From: DSUN01 sp035527715
GTDB lineage: Bacteria; Planctomycetota; PUPC01; DSUN01
DNA: 64,000 nt
Direction of reading: 5' to 3'
Assembly: GCA_035527715.1 (NCBI GenBank)
Contig: DATKZY010000204.1
Span: 32,047-96,046 of the forward strand
Shown here: positions 52,838-61,809 of the stretch, in pieces
How the letters are laid out: every line of letters starts with the position of its first letter
Numbering within the stretch: the first letter of the stretch is position 1
Program-made: the position numbers and the translations under genes
The notes under the pieces: generated by a model
Seen by the model: the letters and a program-made list of their open reading frames with translations, nothing else
Database searches by the model: none
What the model was told of the DNA's origin: nothing

Positions 52838-53701
52838 TCAGGGTACGATGAACCGCAGCTTCCGGTCCAGAAGCTCCACCGTGGCCGGCAGCAGGCCGCC
52901 CGGGTCGCCGTCCACCTGGTAGCGGACGGCCTCGGTGCTGGTGAGGCGGACCGATCGGCCGCGAAGATACCTGGTGCCGCTCAGCCCGGGGCAGCGGAGC
53001 AGGAGCGCCAGCATCGCTCGCACGTAGCGCCCGAGGCCGCCGCGGGGCAGCACGCACACGTCCAGCCAGCCGTCGTGGGGTGTCGCGTGGGGGGTGATGC
53101 AGAAGGGGCCGCCGTAGCTGCGCACGTTGCTCACCAGCGCGAAGCCCTGGGCCTCGACCGGCGGCGCGCCGTCCACGCTCACCGCGATGCGCGGGGTCCC
53201 ATAGCGGGCCAGGCATCGCAGGATCAGGCCCGCGTAGCGCCGCATGCGGATGCCGCCCGTGCGCTCCGAGGCCAGGCGCGCGGCCACCTCGGCGTCGAAT
53301 CCCGCTCCCACCATCGAGACGAACCGCCGCCCCTCCACCGCCCCGAGGTCGAGCAACCGCTCGCGTCCCCGCGCCAGCATGTCGCAGAAACGGCCCACGC
53401 GTCGTGGCAGGCGAAGCTCCTTAGCCAACACGTTGCCCGTCCCCAGCGGCAGGAGCGCCACGGGGCGGTCCGCATCGAGTCCGTTCAGGACCTCGTTGAG
53501 CGTGCCGTCGCCGCCGATCACGGCCACAAGGTCGTGGGCTTGCGCCTTGGCGGCGGCCCCTCGCGCGTCGCCCGGCTGCGAGGTCACGACCGTCTCGGCC
53601 GCGATCCCCACGCGCCGCAGCTCTTGCTCCACCCTGCCGAGGCGGTCACTGCCTTTGCCCCGCCCGGCAATGGGATTCACAATCACCAGCGCGCGCCGCA
53701 T
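52838..53701 (-). CDS. Diacylglycerol/lipid kinase family protein
   Basis: A 287-residue DAGK_cat protein of the YegS/DgkB type. NPIAGRGKG at the N-terminus, IGGDGTLNEVLNGL for nucleotide binding, LPLGTGNVLAKEL, and a C-terminal beta-sandwich domain. Cytoplasmic, membrane-associated at most. It would phosphorylate diacylglycerol or a similar lipid. Start ATG with GGAG nearby; promoter just upstream inside the end of the CobA-HemD gene. It precedes greA. Confidence 0.88.
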   Translation of the reverse strand: MRRALVIVNPIAGRGKGSDRLGRVEQELRRVGIAAETVVTSQPGDARGAAAKAQAHDLVAVIGGDGTLNEVLNGLDADRPVALLPLGTGNVLAKELRLPRRVGRFCDMLARGRERLLDLGAVEGRRFVSMVGAGFDAEVAARLASERTGGIRMRRYAGLILRCLARYGTPRIAVSVDGAPPVEAQGFALVSNVRSYGGPFCITPHATPHDGWLDVCVLPRGGLGRYVRAMLALLLRCPGLSGTRYLRGRSVRLTSTEAVRYQVDGDPGGLLPATVELLDRKLRFIVP

Positions 53702-53731
53702 CCGCTCCTGCCTCGGAGTGTCGAAAATCTC

Positions 53732-53760
53732 ATTATACCAACTTCCCGCACAACGCTCAA
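53732..53760 (-). promoter_or_regulatory. Sigma70-type promoter of the lipid kinase-greA pair
   Basis: On the minus strand TTGAGC (53755-53760), 17-bp spacer, TATAAT (53732-53737). The -35 overlaps the last codon of the preceding gene. Confidence 0.7.
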
Positions 53761-55262
53761 ACGAGCTTCCGCAGCGCGTCTACCAGGCCGGGGATCGTGT
53801 GGGCCTCCGCCTCGGCCGCGATGGTGAGGCCCAGCTCGCGCGCGGCCTGAGTCGTCACCGGGCCAATGGACACGAGGCGAATGCAGGAGGGCAGGGCGGC
53901 CAGGCGGTCCGCCCCGAGGGCCGCGGCGAAGCCGCGGACCGTGGACGAGCTGGTGAACGTCACGAAATCCACGTCGCCCGCGGCCACGCGGGCCACCGTC
54001 GCCTCGTCGGCCTCGCCGCCCGCCACCGTGCGGTACGCATCCACCTCGTGCACCACGGCGCCCGCCTGCTCCAGGCCCTTGCGAACCGTGTCGGGCACGT
54101 CGGCCGCGCGGGGCAGGAGCACGCGCCTGCCGTCCAGCGGCTCGCGCGCGGCGAGGGCGGCCACCAGCTCGGCTCCCGTGAACCGCTCGGGCTGGCAATC
54201 GGGGCGGATGCCGTGGCCGGTCAGGCGCTCGCTCGTGGCGGGGCCGATGGCGGCCACGCGCGGCAGCGCCCGCGCGTCCCGCCCCGCCAGGGCCAGTCGC
54301 GCGAAGAAGCTGTCCACGCCGTTCACGCTGGTGAAGAGCACCCAGTCGAAGGTGGGCAGCTCAGCAATGGCCTGGTCGAGCGGCTCCCAGTCGTCGGGCG
54401 GCTCGATGCGGATCGCCGGCATCTCCACCACCTCGGCTCCGAGGGCCTCGAGCTGCTCGGACAGCTCGCTGGCCTGCGCTCGAGCCCGTGTGACGACGAT
54501 GCGGCGGCCGAAGAGCGGCCCCGCCTCGAACCACGCCAGCCGCTCCCGCAGCCCTGCCACCTGGCCCACGACGAGCACGGCCGGCGCCTCGAGGCCCGCC
54601 GCACGCTCCTCGATGTCGGCCAGCGTGCCCGAAGCGGTCCGCTGCCGCGGCGTCGTGCCCCATTGCACCACGGCCGCCGGCGTCGCGGCGGGCAGGCCGT
54701 TTGCGACGAGTTGCTCGACGATGTGGGGCAGGTTCTTCACGCCCATGTAGACGACCAGCGTTCCGAACGCCGTGGCCAGCTTGTCCCACGCGAGATCGCT
54801 CGCCTCCTTCGTCGGGTCCTCGTGTCCCGTGATGAAGGCGACCGAGGCGGTGAGGCCGCGATGCGTCACGGGAATGCCCGCGTAGGCGGGCGCCGCGATG
54901 CCCGCGGTGACGCCGGGCACGACCTCGAAGGCCACGCCTGCCTCGGCGAGCGCCAGGGCCTCCTCGCCGCCGCGCCCGAACACGAACGGGTCGCCCCCTT
55001 TCAGGCGGCAGACGCGTTTGCCCTCCTTGCCCTTGGCCACGAGGAGCGCGTTGATCTCCTCCTGCCGCATCGTATGGCAGCCGCCCCGTTTGCCCACGCA
55101 GACCAGCTCGGCGTCGGCCCGTGCCTCGCGCAACAGCCTTGGATTCGCCAGCGCGTCGTACACCACCACATCGGCCTTGCGCAGCGCCTCCACGCCCTTG
55201 ACCGTGATCAGCCCGGGGTCCCCCGGCCCCGCGCCGACGAGAAGCACGACACCTCTGGACAT
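53757..55262 (-). CDS. Bifunctional uroporphyrinogen-III C-methyltransferase/uroporphyrinogen-III synthase (CobA-HemD fusion)
   Basis: A 501-residue two-domain enzyme. Residues 1-245 are the SAM-dependent methyltransferase CobA/SUMT: LVGAGPGDPGLIT at the start, CRLKGGDPFVFGRGGEE, VVPGVTAG, GIPVTHRGL and TPAAVVQWGT. Residues about 255-500 are HemD: RRIVVTRARAQASELSEQL opening and FTSVNGVD, ending TFTSSSTVRGF and AEAHTIPGLVDAL. Together they lead from hydroxymethylbilane to precorrin-2, so to siroheme or cobalamin. The ATG at 55262 has AGGGAG upstream. No other heme gene is adjacent. Confidence 0.93.
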   Translation of the reverse strand: MSRGVVLLVGAGPGDPGLITVKGVEALRKADVVVYDALANPRLLREARADAELVCVGKRGGCHTMRQEEINALLVAKGKEGKRVCRLKGGDPFVFGRGGEEALALAEAGVAFEVVPGVTAGIAAPAYAGIPVTHRGLTASVAFITGHEDPTKEASDLAWDKLATAFGTLVVYMGVKNLPHIVEQLVANGLPAATPAAVVQWGTTPRQRTASGTLADIEERAAGLEAPAVLVVGQVAGLRERLAWFEAGPLFGRRIVVTRARAQASELSEQLEALGAEVVEMPAIRIEPPDDWEPLDQAIAELPTFDWVLFTSVNGVDSFFARLALAGRDARALPRVAAIGPATSERLTGHGIRPDCQPERFTGAELVAALAAREPLDGRRVLLPRAADVPDTVRKGLEQAGAVVHEVDAYRTVAGGEADEATVARVAAGDVDFVTFTSSSTVRGFAAALGADRLAALPSCIRLVSIGPVTTQAARELGLTIAAEAEAHTIPGLVDALRKLV

Positions 55263-56059
55263 GCGGCTCCCTTGCTGAATGGGCGACTCGCGCCAATCGA
55301 GATGCGACAGCCTTTCGGACTGCGGCGGCTTGGCGCCGCCTGCCATGTCGCTTGAGGACATCATGCCGCGGAACGCCGGAGCGGCTCGCGCCACTTGCAG
55401 CGACAGATGGACCGGCTTTCCACGGGCGGGTGCGTGAGCACCGCGGCGCCTCGGACGCATTCGGCGGCCTATGGAAAGCGGCGTCAAGCCGCCGCACTCC
55501 AACGGGCTGCCGCGCGTGCCGGAGGCGGCGCAAGGGCGCACGTTAATCCCCTGCATGGGTCCCGCGCCGAAGATGCCCCCAGCATGCCCGAAAACGGCCG
55601 CCGGGTCAAGAGCGACGGCGGGCCAGGCGGTCCGCATTAGCCATTAGCGGCGAAGACGGGGGGACGGGCGCGCGGCGACGGGGGAAGATGGCCTCTTCTC
55701 GCCCCGACGGCCCTCCGTCGGGACGCCATGGCTGGGACGCTCCAGCGTCCCCTTTCCCGGCCCCTGCCCTTCTCCCAGTGCATCGAAGAAGGACGCGGGA
55801 GCGTCCGGACCGCGCCATCTCTACGCGGGGGGGGGCGTGTTGCCCAAGCCGCCTAGCGCGCCGAGCGCTGCCGGAGCGGCCCCGATGCTCCGAGGCCAGC
55901 CCCTCCCGGGGTCATGCTGAGCGACCCGAGCGAAGCCGAAGGGCTCAGAATGACCGGCGGCTGAGGCGGACTCCCTGGGAAGTACCGTCGCAGTGCCGGG
56001 CACGGATGGCGTGCACGCAGAACGGGGCGCGATGGTGAGGCGGGATTTCCCCGACTTCG
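55263..56059. other. Non-coding, palindrome-rich spacer
   Basis: About 800 bp without a supported gene. It holds short palindromes such as CCCCGACGG/CCGTCGGG and GGGACGCT/AGCGTCCC around 55690-55760, and a TGCTGAGCGA..GAAGGGCTCA-like segment near 55916-55950 of the kind that occurs as an intergenic repeat in many genomes. No tRNA or terminator was recognised. Confidence 0.5.
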
Positions 56060-57526
56060 CTACGCACCCCTCCGAGCGACAGCGCCTCGCCCGCGTCGCC
56101 TCCTCGAGCGCCGGCGGGCCAGGGCGGCCAGGCCGAGGCCCAGGAGCGCCACGCTGCCCGGCTCGGGAATGACAAAGGCCGGGCCCACGATCAGCTCGAA
56201 GCTGTCGAACCGCAGGTTGCCGAGCCGCGTCTCGCTGAAGAGGCCGAAGCTGGTGAGGAAGCTGCCCCCAGGCAACCCGAACGGGTTGCCCGAGCCGACG
56301 AACTGGAGAAGGCTGCCGGGCGTGAAGTTGAGGAGACGCCACTCCGCGTCCTCGAAGTCGAACGTCTTCAGTTGGGCCGCCGTGTCGAAGTCCGAACCGG
56401 CGATCCCGGGGTTCGTGAAGCTCAACGCCGAGGCGTACCACTGCCCGTCGTCGAGCTGCACCGCCACGCGGAGGGCGTCCCGGGCATCGGCGTTGCCCTG
56501 GTACCACTGCGCCTGGACGAGGCCGAACACCGAGAGGTCAATCGGCACCTCGTTGGTCCACATGATGCGCGCACTGTTCCCGGGGCTGCCGTTGTAGTCG
56601 GAGAACAGCCCATTGACCTGCTCCGCGCTCGCCGGGAACGAGTTGATCGCGGGGAGGTTGTCTGGGCAGCCGTCGAGGCCGGACACGCCGACCGAGGTCG
56701 TGAGCACCGTGGCCCCCGAGCCGTAGTGCTCGCTCCAGCCCGCGTAGGAGGGGGCCTGATTGTCGCCCGTGTTGTTCCCGAACACCTCGCGGTAGATGAC
56801 CTCCGGCCCGGCCGGCGGCTCCGGGACCAACTGGTTGGTCAGGCCGTAGAGATGCAAGCTTCCGCTCCGCTTATCAGGGTCCGTGAAGGGGTCGGCGACG
56901 ACCGCGTCAATCACCAGGCTGCTCGTCAGAGCGGTATAGCGGTAGTTGAGGTAGTAGGCCGCGTGGTCGGTCGTGTAGCCGTGGTTAGTGGGCCGGTCCT
57001 CCCACAGGAGCTGGGTGTCCGACTCGGCGCCATTGGTGAAGGTGAGATCAATGGGCCGCCCCCAGTCTGCCGCGTCGCCCGAATTGTTCCACAGGCGAAT
57101 GTAGAGCCGCAGGTCGTAGGTCTTCTCCGGCGTCAGGCCGGTCAGCGTGAAGGTCTGGTATCTTGGCGGGTAGTCGCCGTTCCCCGAGTACGTGAAATCC
57201 CGCAGTAGTTGGATCAGGTCCGGCCCGGTCACCCCGCCGGTGCCTGGGTTCCAACTGGGTCCCGGGTTGTTTGTCACGACGTTCTTGGTCCAGCTATGCG
57301 TGTTCCAGTTGAAATTGGGCGGCGTCACACTGGTCGTGAGGGGGGCAAGGCTCACGCCGTTAACGGCCTGCGCCTCGCCGCCGGCGATCTTGTGCGTGTA
57401 GAAGACCAGCGGGCCGATCCCCGTGCTCGCGTCGGTGCTCAGCGCCGGCCCGAAGGTGATCACGCCCGCGCCGGCAATGCCCGCGGCCAGCAGGAGCCCG
57501 AGGGCCAGCAGGCAGGCCCCGCGCAT
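56060..57526 (-). CDS. PEP-CTERM sorted surface protein 1
   Basis: A 488-residue exported protein. Signal peptide (about residues 1-21, LALGLLLAAGIAGA). The N-terminal half (about 25-245) is a beta-rich domain with many Asn, Thr and Trp (NNPGPSWNPG, LRLYIRLWNNSGD), possibly carbohydrate binding. The second half (about 250-460) is a domain nearly identical to one in the next PEP-CTERM protein. The sorting signal at the end has VIPEPGS, a hydrophobic segment (VALLGLGLAALA) and an Arg-rich tail, to be cut by an exosortase not found here. ATG chosen by GGGAGG 6 bases upstream and the signal peptide. Confidence 0.88.
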   Translation of the reverse strand: MRGACLLALGLLLAAGIAGAGVITFGPALSTDASTGIGPLVFYTHKIAGGEAQAVNGVSLAPLTTSVTPPNFNWNTHSWTKNVVTNNPGPSWNPGTGGVTGPDLIQLLRDFTYSGNGDYPPRYQTFTLTGLTPEKTYDLRLYIRLWNNSGDAADWGRPIDLTFTNGAESDTQLLWEDRPTNHGYTTDHAAYYLNYRYTALTSSLVIDAVVADPFTDPDKRSGSLHLYGLTNQLVPEPPAGPEVIYREVFGNNTGDNQAPSYAGWSEHYGSGATVLTTSVGVSGLDGCPDNLPAINSFPASAEQVNGLFSDYNGSPGNSARIMWTNEVPIDLSVFGLVQAQWYQGNADARDALRVAVQLDDGQWYASALSFTNPGIAGSDFDTAAQLKTFDFEDAEWRLLNFTPGSLLQFVGSGNPFGLPGGSFLTSFGLFSETRLGNLRFDSFELIVGPAFVIPEPGSVALLGLGLAALARRRSRRRRGRGAVARRGA

Positions 57527-57674
57527 GCCACACCTCCCCGCCCTGCCGCTCGCGAACGGCCACCCGCTCCTCGACTCAGCCCCTGTCAAGCGCCCCACAG
57601 CCATCGCTCACCTCCTGCGCACGTATCAGCGCGCGGTGCTAGGCCAGCCCTCCGCATGCTCCATCTTATTTGGC

Positions 57675-57690
57675 AAGCAAACCGCGTGCC
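57675..57690 (-). promoter_or_regulatory. Candidate sigma54 promoter of PEP-CTERM protein 1
   Basis: On the minus strand GGCACGCGGTTTGCTT: GG (-24) and GC (-12) are separated by exactly 10 bases, and it matches the consensus GGCAC-N5-TTGC. Predicted start near 57665, leaving a leader of about 140 bases. Sigma54 control of PEP-CTERM genes is known in other phyla. Confidence 0.6.
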
Positions 57691-57802
57691 GGAGCACCCG
57701 TCATCTCGCGGTTGCCCTGTTCGCCTTATGTTCTTGATTGCCAGCGACTTGTGGCGGACGACGCAGCCTGTTGAGGGGCACAGCGCGCGCGTGGCGTCCC
57801 TG

Positions 57803-57893
57803 GCATGTTGCCGTTCGGCAACATGCTTTCCAGCCGATAGACCTAACTATCGGTCTGGTCAATACTTGGGCATGTGGCTATTCGGCAACATAG
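57803..57893. repeat. Inverted repeats upstream of the sigma54 promoter
   Basis: GCATGTTGCCG/CGGCAACATGC with TT between (57803-57826), CCGATAG/CTATCGG (57834-57853) and a degenerate copy with ATTCGGCAACAT (57872-57893). Position is about 140-230 bases before the predicted start of PEP-CTERM gene 1, where a sigma54 activator would bind. The rest of the 514-bp spacer (57527-58040) holds no gene. Confidence 0.55.
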
Positions 57894-58023
57894 GGTGGGG
57901 CAAAATCAACATGGAAACCGGCTCTGCGGGCGCCCGGGAGGCAAGGAGCAGGGGACGGCCTATGCCGCCGGTCCACACCGTTCGGCCGCCCCCCCTGGCT
58001 CGGGGCTCGCGCCGTGGTCAGGG

Positions 58024-58127
58024 CCCTGGTCGTGGCTCGCCTATGCTTTTCTCCGGCGAGCCCGGGCGCGCCGCAGTCGGCACACGAGAAGGCCCAACAG
58101 GCCGACGGCGAGGGTGGAAGGCTCGGG
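58024..58127. repeat. 104-bp direct repeat, copy 1 (PEP-CTERM 3' end)
   Basis: Matches 60122-60225 with three differences in 104 bases. It covers the last ~29 codons of PEP-CTERM gene 2 (hydrophobic segment and Arg-rich tail) and 17 bp beyond the stop. Confidence 0.85.
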
Positions 58128-59651
58128 AATGACAAAGGCCGGCCCCACGATCAGCTCGAAGCTGTCGAACCGCAGGGTGCCGAGCCGCGTCTCGCTGAAC
58201 AGCCCGAAGCTGGTGAGGAAGCTGCCCTCGGGCAGGCCGAACGGGCTGCCCGAGCCGACGAACTCCAGAAGGCTGCCGGGCGTGAAGTTGAGGAGATACC
58301 ACTCCGCGCCTTCGAAGCCGAACGTCTTGAGCTCGGCGTCCGTGTCGAAGTCCGCACCGGCGATCCCGGGGTTCGTGAAGCTCATGTCCGAGGCGTACCA
58401 CTGCGCGCCGTCGAGCTGCACGGCCACGCGGAACGCGTCGCGGACATCGGCGTTGCCCTGGTACCACTGGGCCTGTTCGAGGGCGTAGACCGACAGGTCA
58501 ATCGGGAACTCGCTGGCCCAGAACATGCGCGCGCTGTTCCCGATGCTGCCGTTGTAGTCGGAGAACAGACCGTTCACCTGCTCCGCGCTCGCCGGGAACG
58601 AGTTGATTGCGGGGAGGTCGTTCGGCCTGCCGTCAAGGCCGGACACGCCGACCGAGGTCGTGAACGCCACGGCGCCGGAGCCGTAGTGCGCGTTCCAGCC
58701 AGCGTGGGAGGGGGCCTGGTTGGCGCCCGTGCCGTTCGGGAAGACCTCGCGGTAGAGGACCTCGGAGGCCGTGGGCGCCGCGCTCGGGGTGAAGGCGGCG
58801 ACGTAGTGGGCCAGGATGCGCGAGTCGCTGCTGCTCCCGTTCCCGTCGGGGTCGTCGAGCAGGTAGCTGTAGACGGCGCCCTCGTCAATCGAGCCATCGA
58901 GGTAGTAGGCCGCATTGGAGCTGTCGAACTGGCAGCCCAGCCAGAGGGGCGCGGCCGTGTTCTCGATGCTGCCCATGACGCCCGTGGTCGTGGCGCTCTG
59001 GAGCTTGCCGTCCACGTAGATCCGCATGTAGGTGGACGGGTCGTAGGTGGCGACGACGTGGTGCCACAGGCCGTCGTTGAGGTTGGTGGTGCCAAGGACG
59101 CTGGAGGTGTGGCCGGTGAAGGTGCCGTCGTCGGAGACGACCATGGCGGCGGAGCCCTGGCCGGCGGGGGCGGTCTGGTTGTCAATGAAGAGCTGGTAGG
59201 CCCGCTGGTTGGTGGAGCCGGTCTGGCTGCGGTATTTTGCGATGATCCCCTGGTTGATGGTGGTGGTCGGGCCGTCGAGCCGCACCCAGGCCTCGAGCGA
59301 GAGCGCGCCCGTGATGTCGAGTGCGGCGTTGTCGCCCACCTCGACGCGTTCGCTGCTGCCGTTGTAGTTGAAGCGTGGGGCCAGGTTGGTCGCCTCGAAG
59401 CCCAGGTAGCCGGCGGGCCGGGGGCCGGGCTGGCCGAGGTCGGAGCCGACGAAGCCCATCAGCGTGCCGTTGAGGGCCGCGCCCCCCGTGCCACTGTTGG
59501 CCACGGGGCTCGCCGTCTCCCCCAGCCGGTAGTACGCCACCGGGCTGTCGCCGAGGATCACATCCATGTAGCCCGCCGAGGCCCGCCCCGCGAGTGCCAG
59601 GGCCGCCACCACGCACAGAGCGCCACACAGCAGCCGCTTTGCGCTGCCCAT
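58041..59651 (-). CDS. PEP-CTERM sorted surface protein 2 with LamG-like domain
   Basis: A 536-residue exported protein. Signal peptide (about residues 1-26), then a concanavalin/LamG-type beta-sandwich (about 30-235): VAYYRLGE, SLEAWVRLDG, GLWHHVVATYD and RIYVDGKL are typical. The second half (about 285-495) is nearly identical to the matching part of PEP-CTERM protein 1. The sorting signal has VIPEPSTL, LAVGLLGLLV and RLRRARARRRKA. ATG with AGGAAGGAG upstream. The 3' end is shared with gene 3 as a direct repeat. Confidence 0.9.
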   Translation of the reverse strand: MGSAKRLLCGALCVVAALALAGRASAGYMDVILGDSPVAYYRLGETASPVANSGTGGAALNGTLMGFVGSDLGQPGPRPAGYLGFEATNLAPRFNYNGSSERVEVGDNAALDITGALSLEAWVRLDGPTTTINQGIIAKYRSQTGSTNQRAYQLFIDNQTAPAGQGSAAMVVSDDGTFTGHTSSVLGTTNLNDGLWHHVVATYDPSTYMRIYVDGKLQSATTTGVMGSIENTAAPLWLGCQFDSSNAAYYLDGSIDEGAVYSYLLDDPDGNGSSSDSRILAHYVAAFTPSAAPTASEVLYREVFPNGTGANQAPSHAGWNAHYGSGAVAFTTSVGVSGLDGRPNDLPAINSFPASAEQVNGLFSDYNGSIGNSARMFWASEFPIDLSVYALEQAQWYQGNADVRDAFRVAVQLDGAQWYASDMSFTNPGIAGADFDTDAELKTFGFEGAEWYLLNFTPGSLLEFVGSGSPFGLPEGSFLTSFGLFSETRLGTLRFDSFELIVGPAFVIPEPSTLAVGLLGLLVCRLRRARARRRKA

Positions 59652-60138
59652 TCCGATCTCCTTCCTGTGTACATGGGTGCCCTTCGAGCTGCCCGTCCTC
59701 CCGGCGAAGCTCGAGGGCACGGACCTCCGCGCCGAACCGGGCAGTATGCTAACACGGCGCCCCCGGACGTGTCAACCCGCGCCCCGCTCGCGAGTATGGC
59801 CCCAGTCTTGGCGCTTGGCCTCGGGCCTCCCAGCTCCGAAGGAGCGTGCTATACCGGCCCAGAGCCTGCCCTGAGCGAAGCCCTGGGAACGGGCGGCCGG
59901 TCCGCACCGTCCGTCCGCCCCGCTCGCTTGGGGCTCGCACTGTGCTCCAAACACGCAGACTCTTGTTTTCCGGCAAGAAGTCCGGGACAGGAGGAGTCGA
60001 GGACGAGGACGACCCGCCTTCGCCAAGGCTACGGCGGGCAGGCGACGAGGACGAGGACGATTCTTGGCTGTCATCTGTCGTCTGTCGTCTTCGACTGCGG
60101 CTTGCCGCGATGGGTCCAGGCCCCTGGTCGTGGCTCGC
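59652..60138. other. Non-coding spacer between PEP-CTERM genes 2 and 3
   Basis: About 490 bp without a gene. Contains a GAGGACGAGGACGA-type low-complexity stretch around 60000-60060 and the segment CTTCGCCAAGGCTACGGCGG, which looks like a dispersed repeat unit. The promoter of gene 2 lies at its left edge. Confidence 0.5.
59746..59775 (-). promoter_or_regulatory. Sigma70-type promoter of PEP-CTERM gene 2
   Basis: On the minus strand TTGACA (59770-59775), 18-bp spacer, TAGCAT (59746-59751). About 95 bases before the ATG. Confidence 0.5.
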
Positions 60139-60225
60139 CTATGCTTTTCTCCGGCGAGCCCGGGCGCGCCGCAGTCGGCACACGACAAGGCCCAACAGCC
60201 CGACGGCGAGGGTGGACGGCTCGGG
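60122..60225. repeat. 104-bp direct repeat, copy 2 (PEP-CTERM 3' end)
   Basis: Second copy of the 58024-58127 repeat, covering the end of PEP-CTERM gene 3 and 17 bp beyond its stop. Confidence 0.85.
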
Positions 60226-61581
60226 GACCACGGTGAACTGGAAGCCGATGTACGTGTAGTTCGTCAGCGGATCGTAGAGGATGTAGTCCTCGGGACTGGA
60301 GCGCCTGTAGGCGTCCGAGAGGCCGCTGTCGTTGATGACGAGCCTTTGCTGGCTCTCGTTGAGTAGGCCCTCGAGGTAGACCTCGTGGTCGCCGGCCCAG
60401 CGCAGGCCCCAGTACCAGAAGGTGCCGAAGATGTAGTCGTCCAAGTCGGGGTCATCGGCGAAGGTGATGCTGATCTTGTTGTGCTCGCGGCCCTGCGCGT
60501 CGCCGACGGGGAACTTGAAGGTGAGGGCGTTGGCGTTGCTGTTGGCGAGGTCCAGGCCGCCCCCGATGCCGTCCAGGGTGACGAAGATCCGAGCCTGGTT
60601 ATACTCCCAGCCCTGCTGGCCCTGGCGTCCCCCGAAGAAGGCCCGCCCGTCTACGGTGAAGATTGAGTTGGTGAGGTAGAGGTTGCCCCATTTATAGGGG
60701 TCGTGGCTGGTCGTGCTGGAGGTTTCGCCGGCGGTGATGTAGCCCAGGTAGAGGTTGCCTGCCACGTGGGCCGTGCCGTTGGCGATCTTCAGGGTGCCGG
60801 AACGGAAGCTCCCGTACGTCAGGTCGGACGAGGCGAGATAAACGCTGCCTGAGACATCCAGGTTGACGGAGCTTGCCAGCGAGAGGTCCATGGTGCCCGC
60901 TCCCACCCCGCCGCCGCCGACGCTGCTGTGGGCGCCGATCACCAGGTCCGTCAGGTAGCCTTCGAAGCTGCCGCCGTTCACCGTCAGTGTGCCGCGCGAG
61001 AGGTGATTGCCGTTCCAGCGCTTCCTGCCGAGCCAGATGGACGCGCGGCTGGCGGGGGAGCCGACGACGAGGTCCACGTCGTTCGCCGTCAGCGAGCCGT
61101 GCACGCGCTCGTAGTTGGCCTGGGTGCCGCCGTTTGCGCCGCCCCATCCCAGCACCAGCGAATTGGCGATCGTCAGCCTCGCGTTGGGCGTGGAGCCGGT
61201 CAGGATGATGTCGGTGTAGCTGGTGCCGAACTCGTCGCGCCACACCCCGTCCTCGCGCCATCCGTAGGGCGAATTGTTCGTCTCCCACCGGGTCCATTCC
61301 ACCTGGAGCTTGTTGATGGTGAACTGGCCGTCCACGGTGATGGACCTCGTGCCGCTGCCCTGCAACTGGGTAAACGTGTCCGTGGCCCCCGGCACTTGCA
61401 CGCCGGGGTTCTGCACCAGCGGCACGCCGGAGCCTGAGACGGTGCCGTCGAGTTGCGTCCAGTTCGCCGCACTGCTCCAGTTGCCGTCGCCCGACCCGTT
61501 CCACTGGTAGCGGATCATCTCCGCGTGGGCCGCCGAAGCGAGTCCGACCGCCAACACCATGGCCAGCCTCCAGTGCCGCAT
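60139..61581 (-). CDS. PEP-CTERM sorted surface protein 3 (beta-solenoid-like)
   Basis: A 480-residue exported protein with signal peptide (about residues 1-20, LAMVLAVGLASAAHA). The body (about 25-350) is rich in Gly, Asn, Ser and Thr with repeating short strands (LTVNGGSFEGYL, LKIANGTAHVAGNLYLG, LYLTNSIFTVDG) as in autotransporter-like or pectate-lyase-like beta-solenoids. The end carries VVPEPSTL, LAVGLLGLVV and RLRRARARRRKA. The ATG at 61581 has AAGGAG 7 bases upstream; an in-frame ATG at 61665 with AGGAGG upstream would add 28 residues, so both may be used. No shared domain with the other two except the tail. Confidence 0.87.
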   Translation of the reverse strand: MRHWRLAMVLAVGLASAAHAEMIRYQWNGSGDGNWSSAANWTQLDGTVSGSGVPLVQNPGVQVPGATDTFTQLQGSGTRSITVDGQFTINKLQVEWTRWETNNSPYGWREDGVWRDEFGTSYTDIILTGSTPNARLTIANSLVLGWGGANGGTQANYERVHGSLTANDVDLVVGSPASRASIWLGRKRWNGNHLSRGTLTVNGGSFEGYLTDLVIGAHSSVGGGGVGAGTMDLSLASSVNLDVSGSVYLASSDLTYGSFRSGTLKIANGTAHVAGNLYLGYITAGETSSTTSHDPYKWGNLYLTNSIFTVDGRAFFGGRQGQQGWEYNQARIFVTLDGIGGGLDLANSNANALTFKFPVGDAQGREHNKISITFADDPDLDDYIFGTFWYWGLRWAGDHEVYLEGLLNESQQRLVINDSGLSDAYRRSSPEDYILYDPLTNYTYIGFQFTVVPEPSTLAVGLLGLVVCRLRRARARRRKA

Positions 61582-61809
61582 CGCAGTCTCCTTTCTGCCG
61601 TTTGGCACAGTCACACGACTTGATATCACGCCACGCTTGCCGATGGGTCGAGAGCGTTGCTTCATCGTGTCCTCCTGAGCTTGCGTTGCTTCGCTGCGTG
61701 CAAGGGGTCCAGCCGCTGGTTCACGCGCCACGCCTGACGGGGTCCGCGCACGGCGACCCGCCGCCGCACGCGGCGTCCTCCCGCGTCATCCGTTTCTCTG
61801 GCGGGACTG

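Noticed and set aside
50666..53827. Open frame of 1,053 codons opposite greA and lipid kinase
   Set aside because: It spans two real genes on the other strand and lacks any motif or ribosome binding site.
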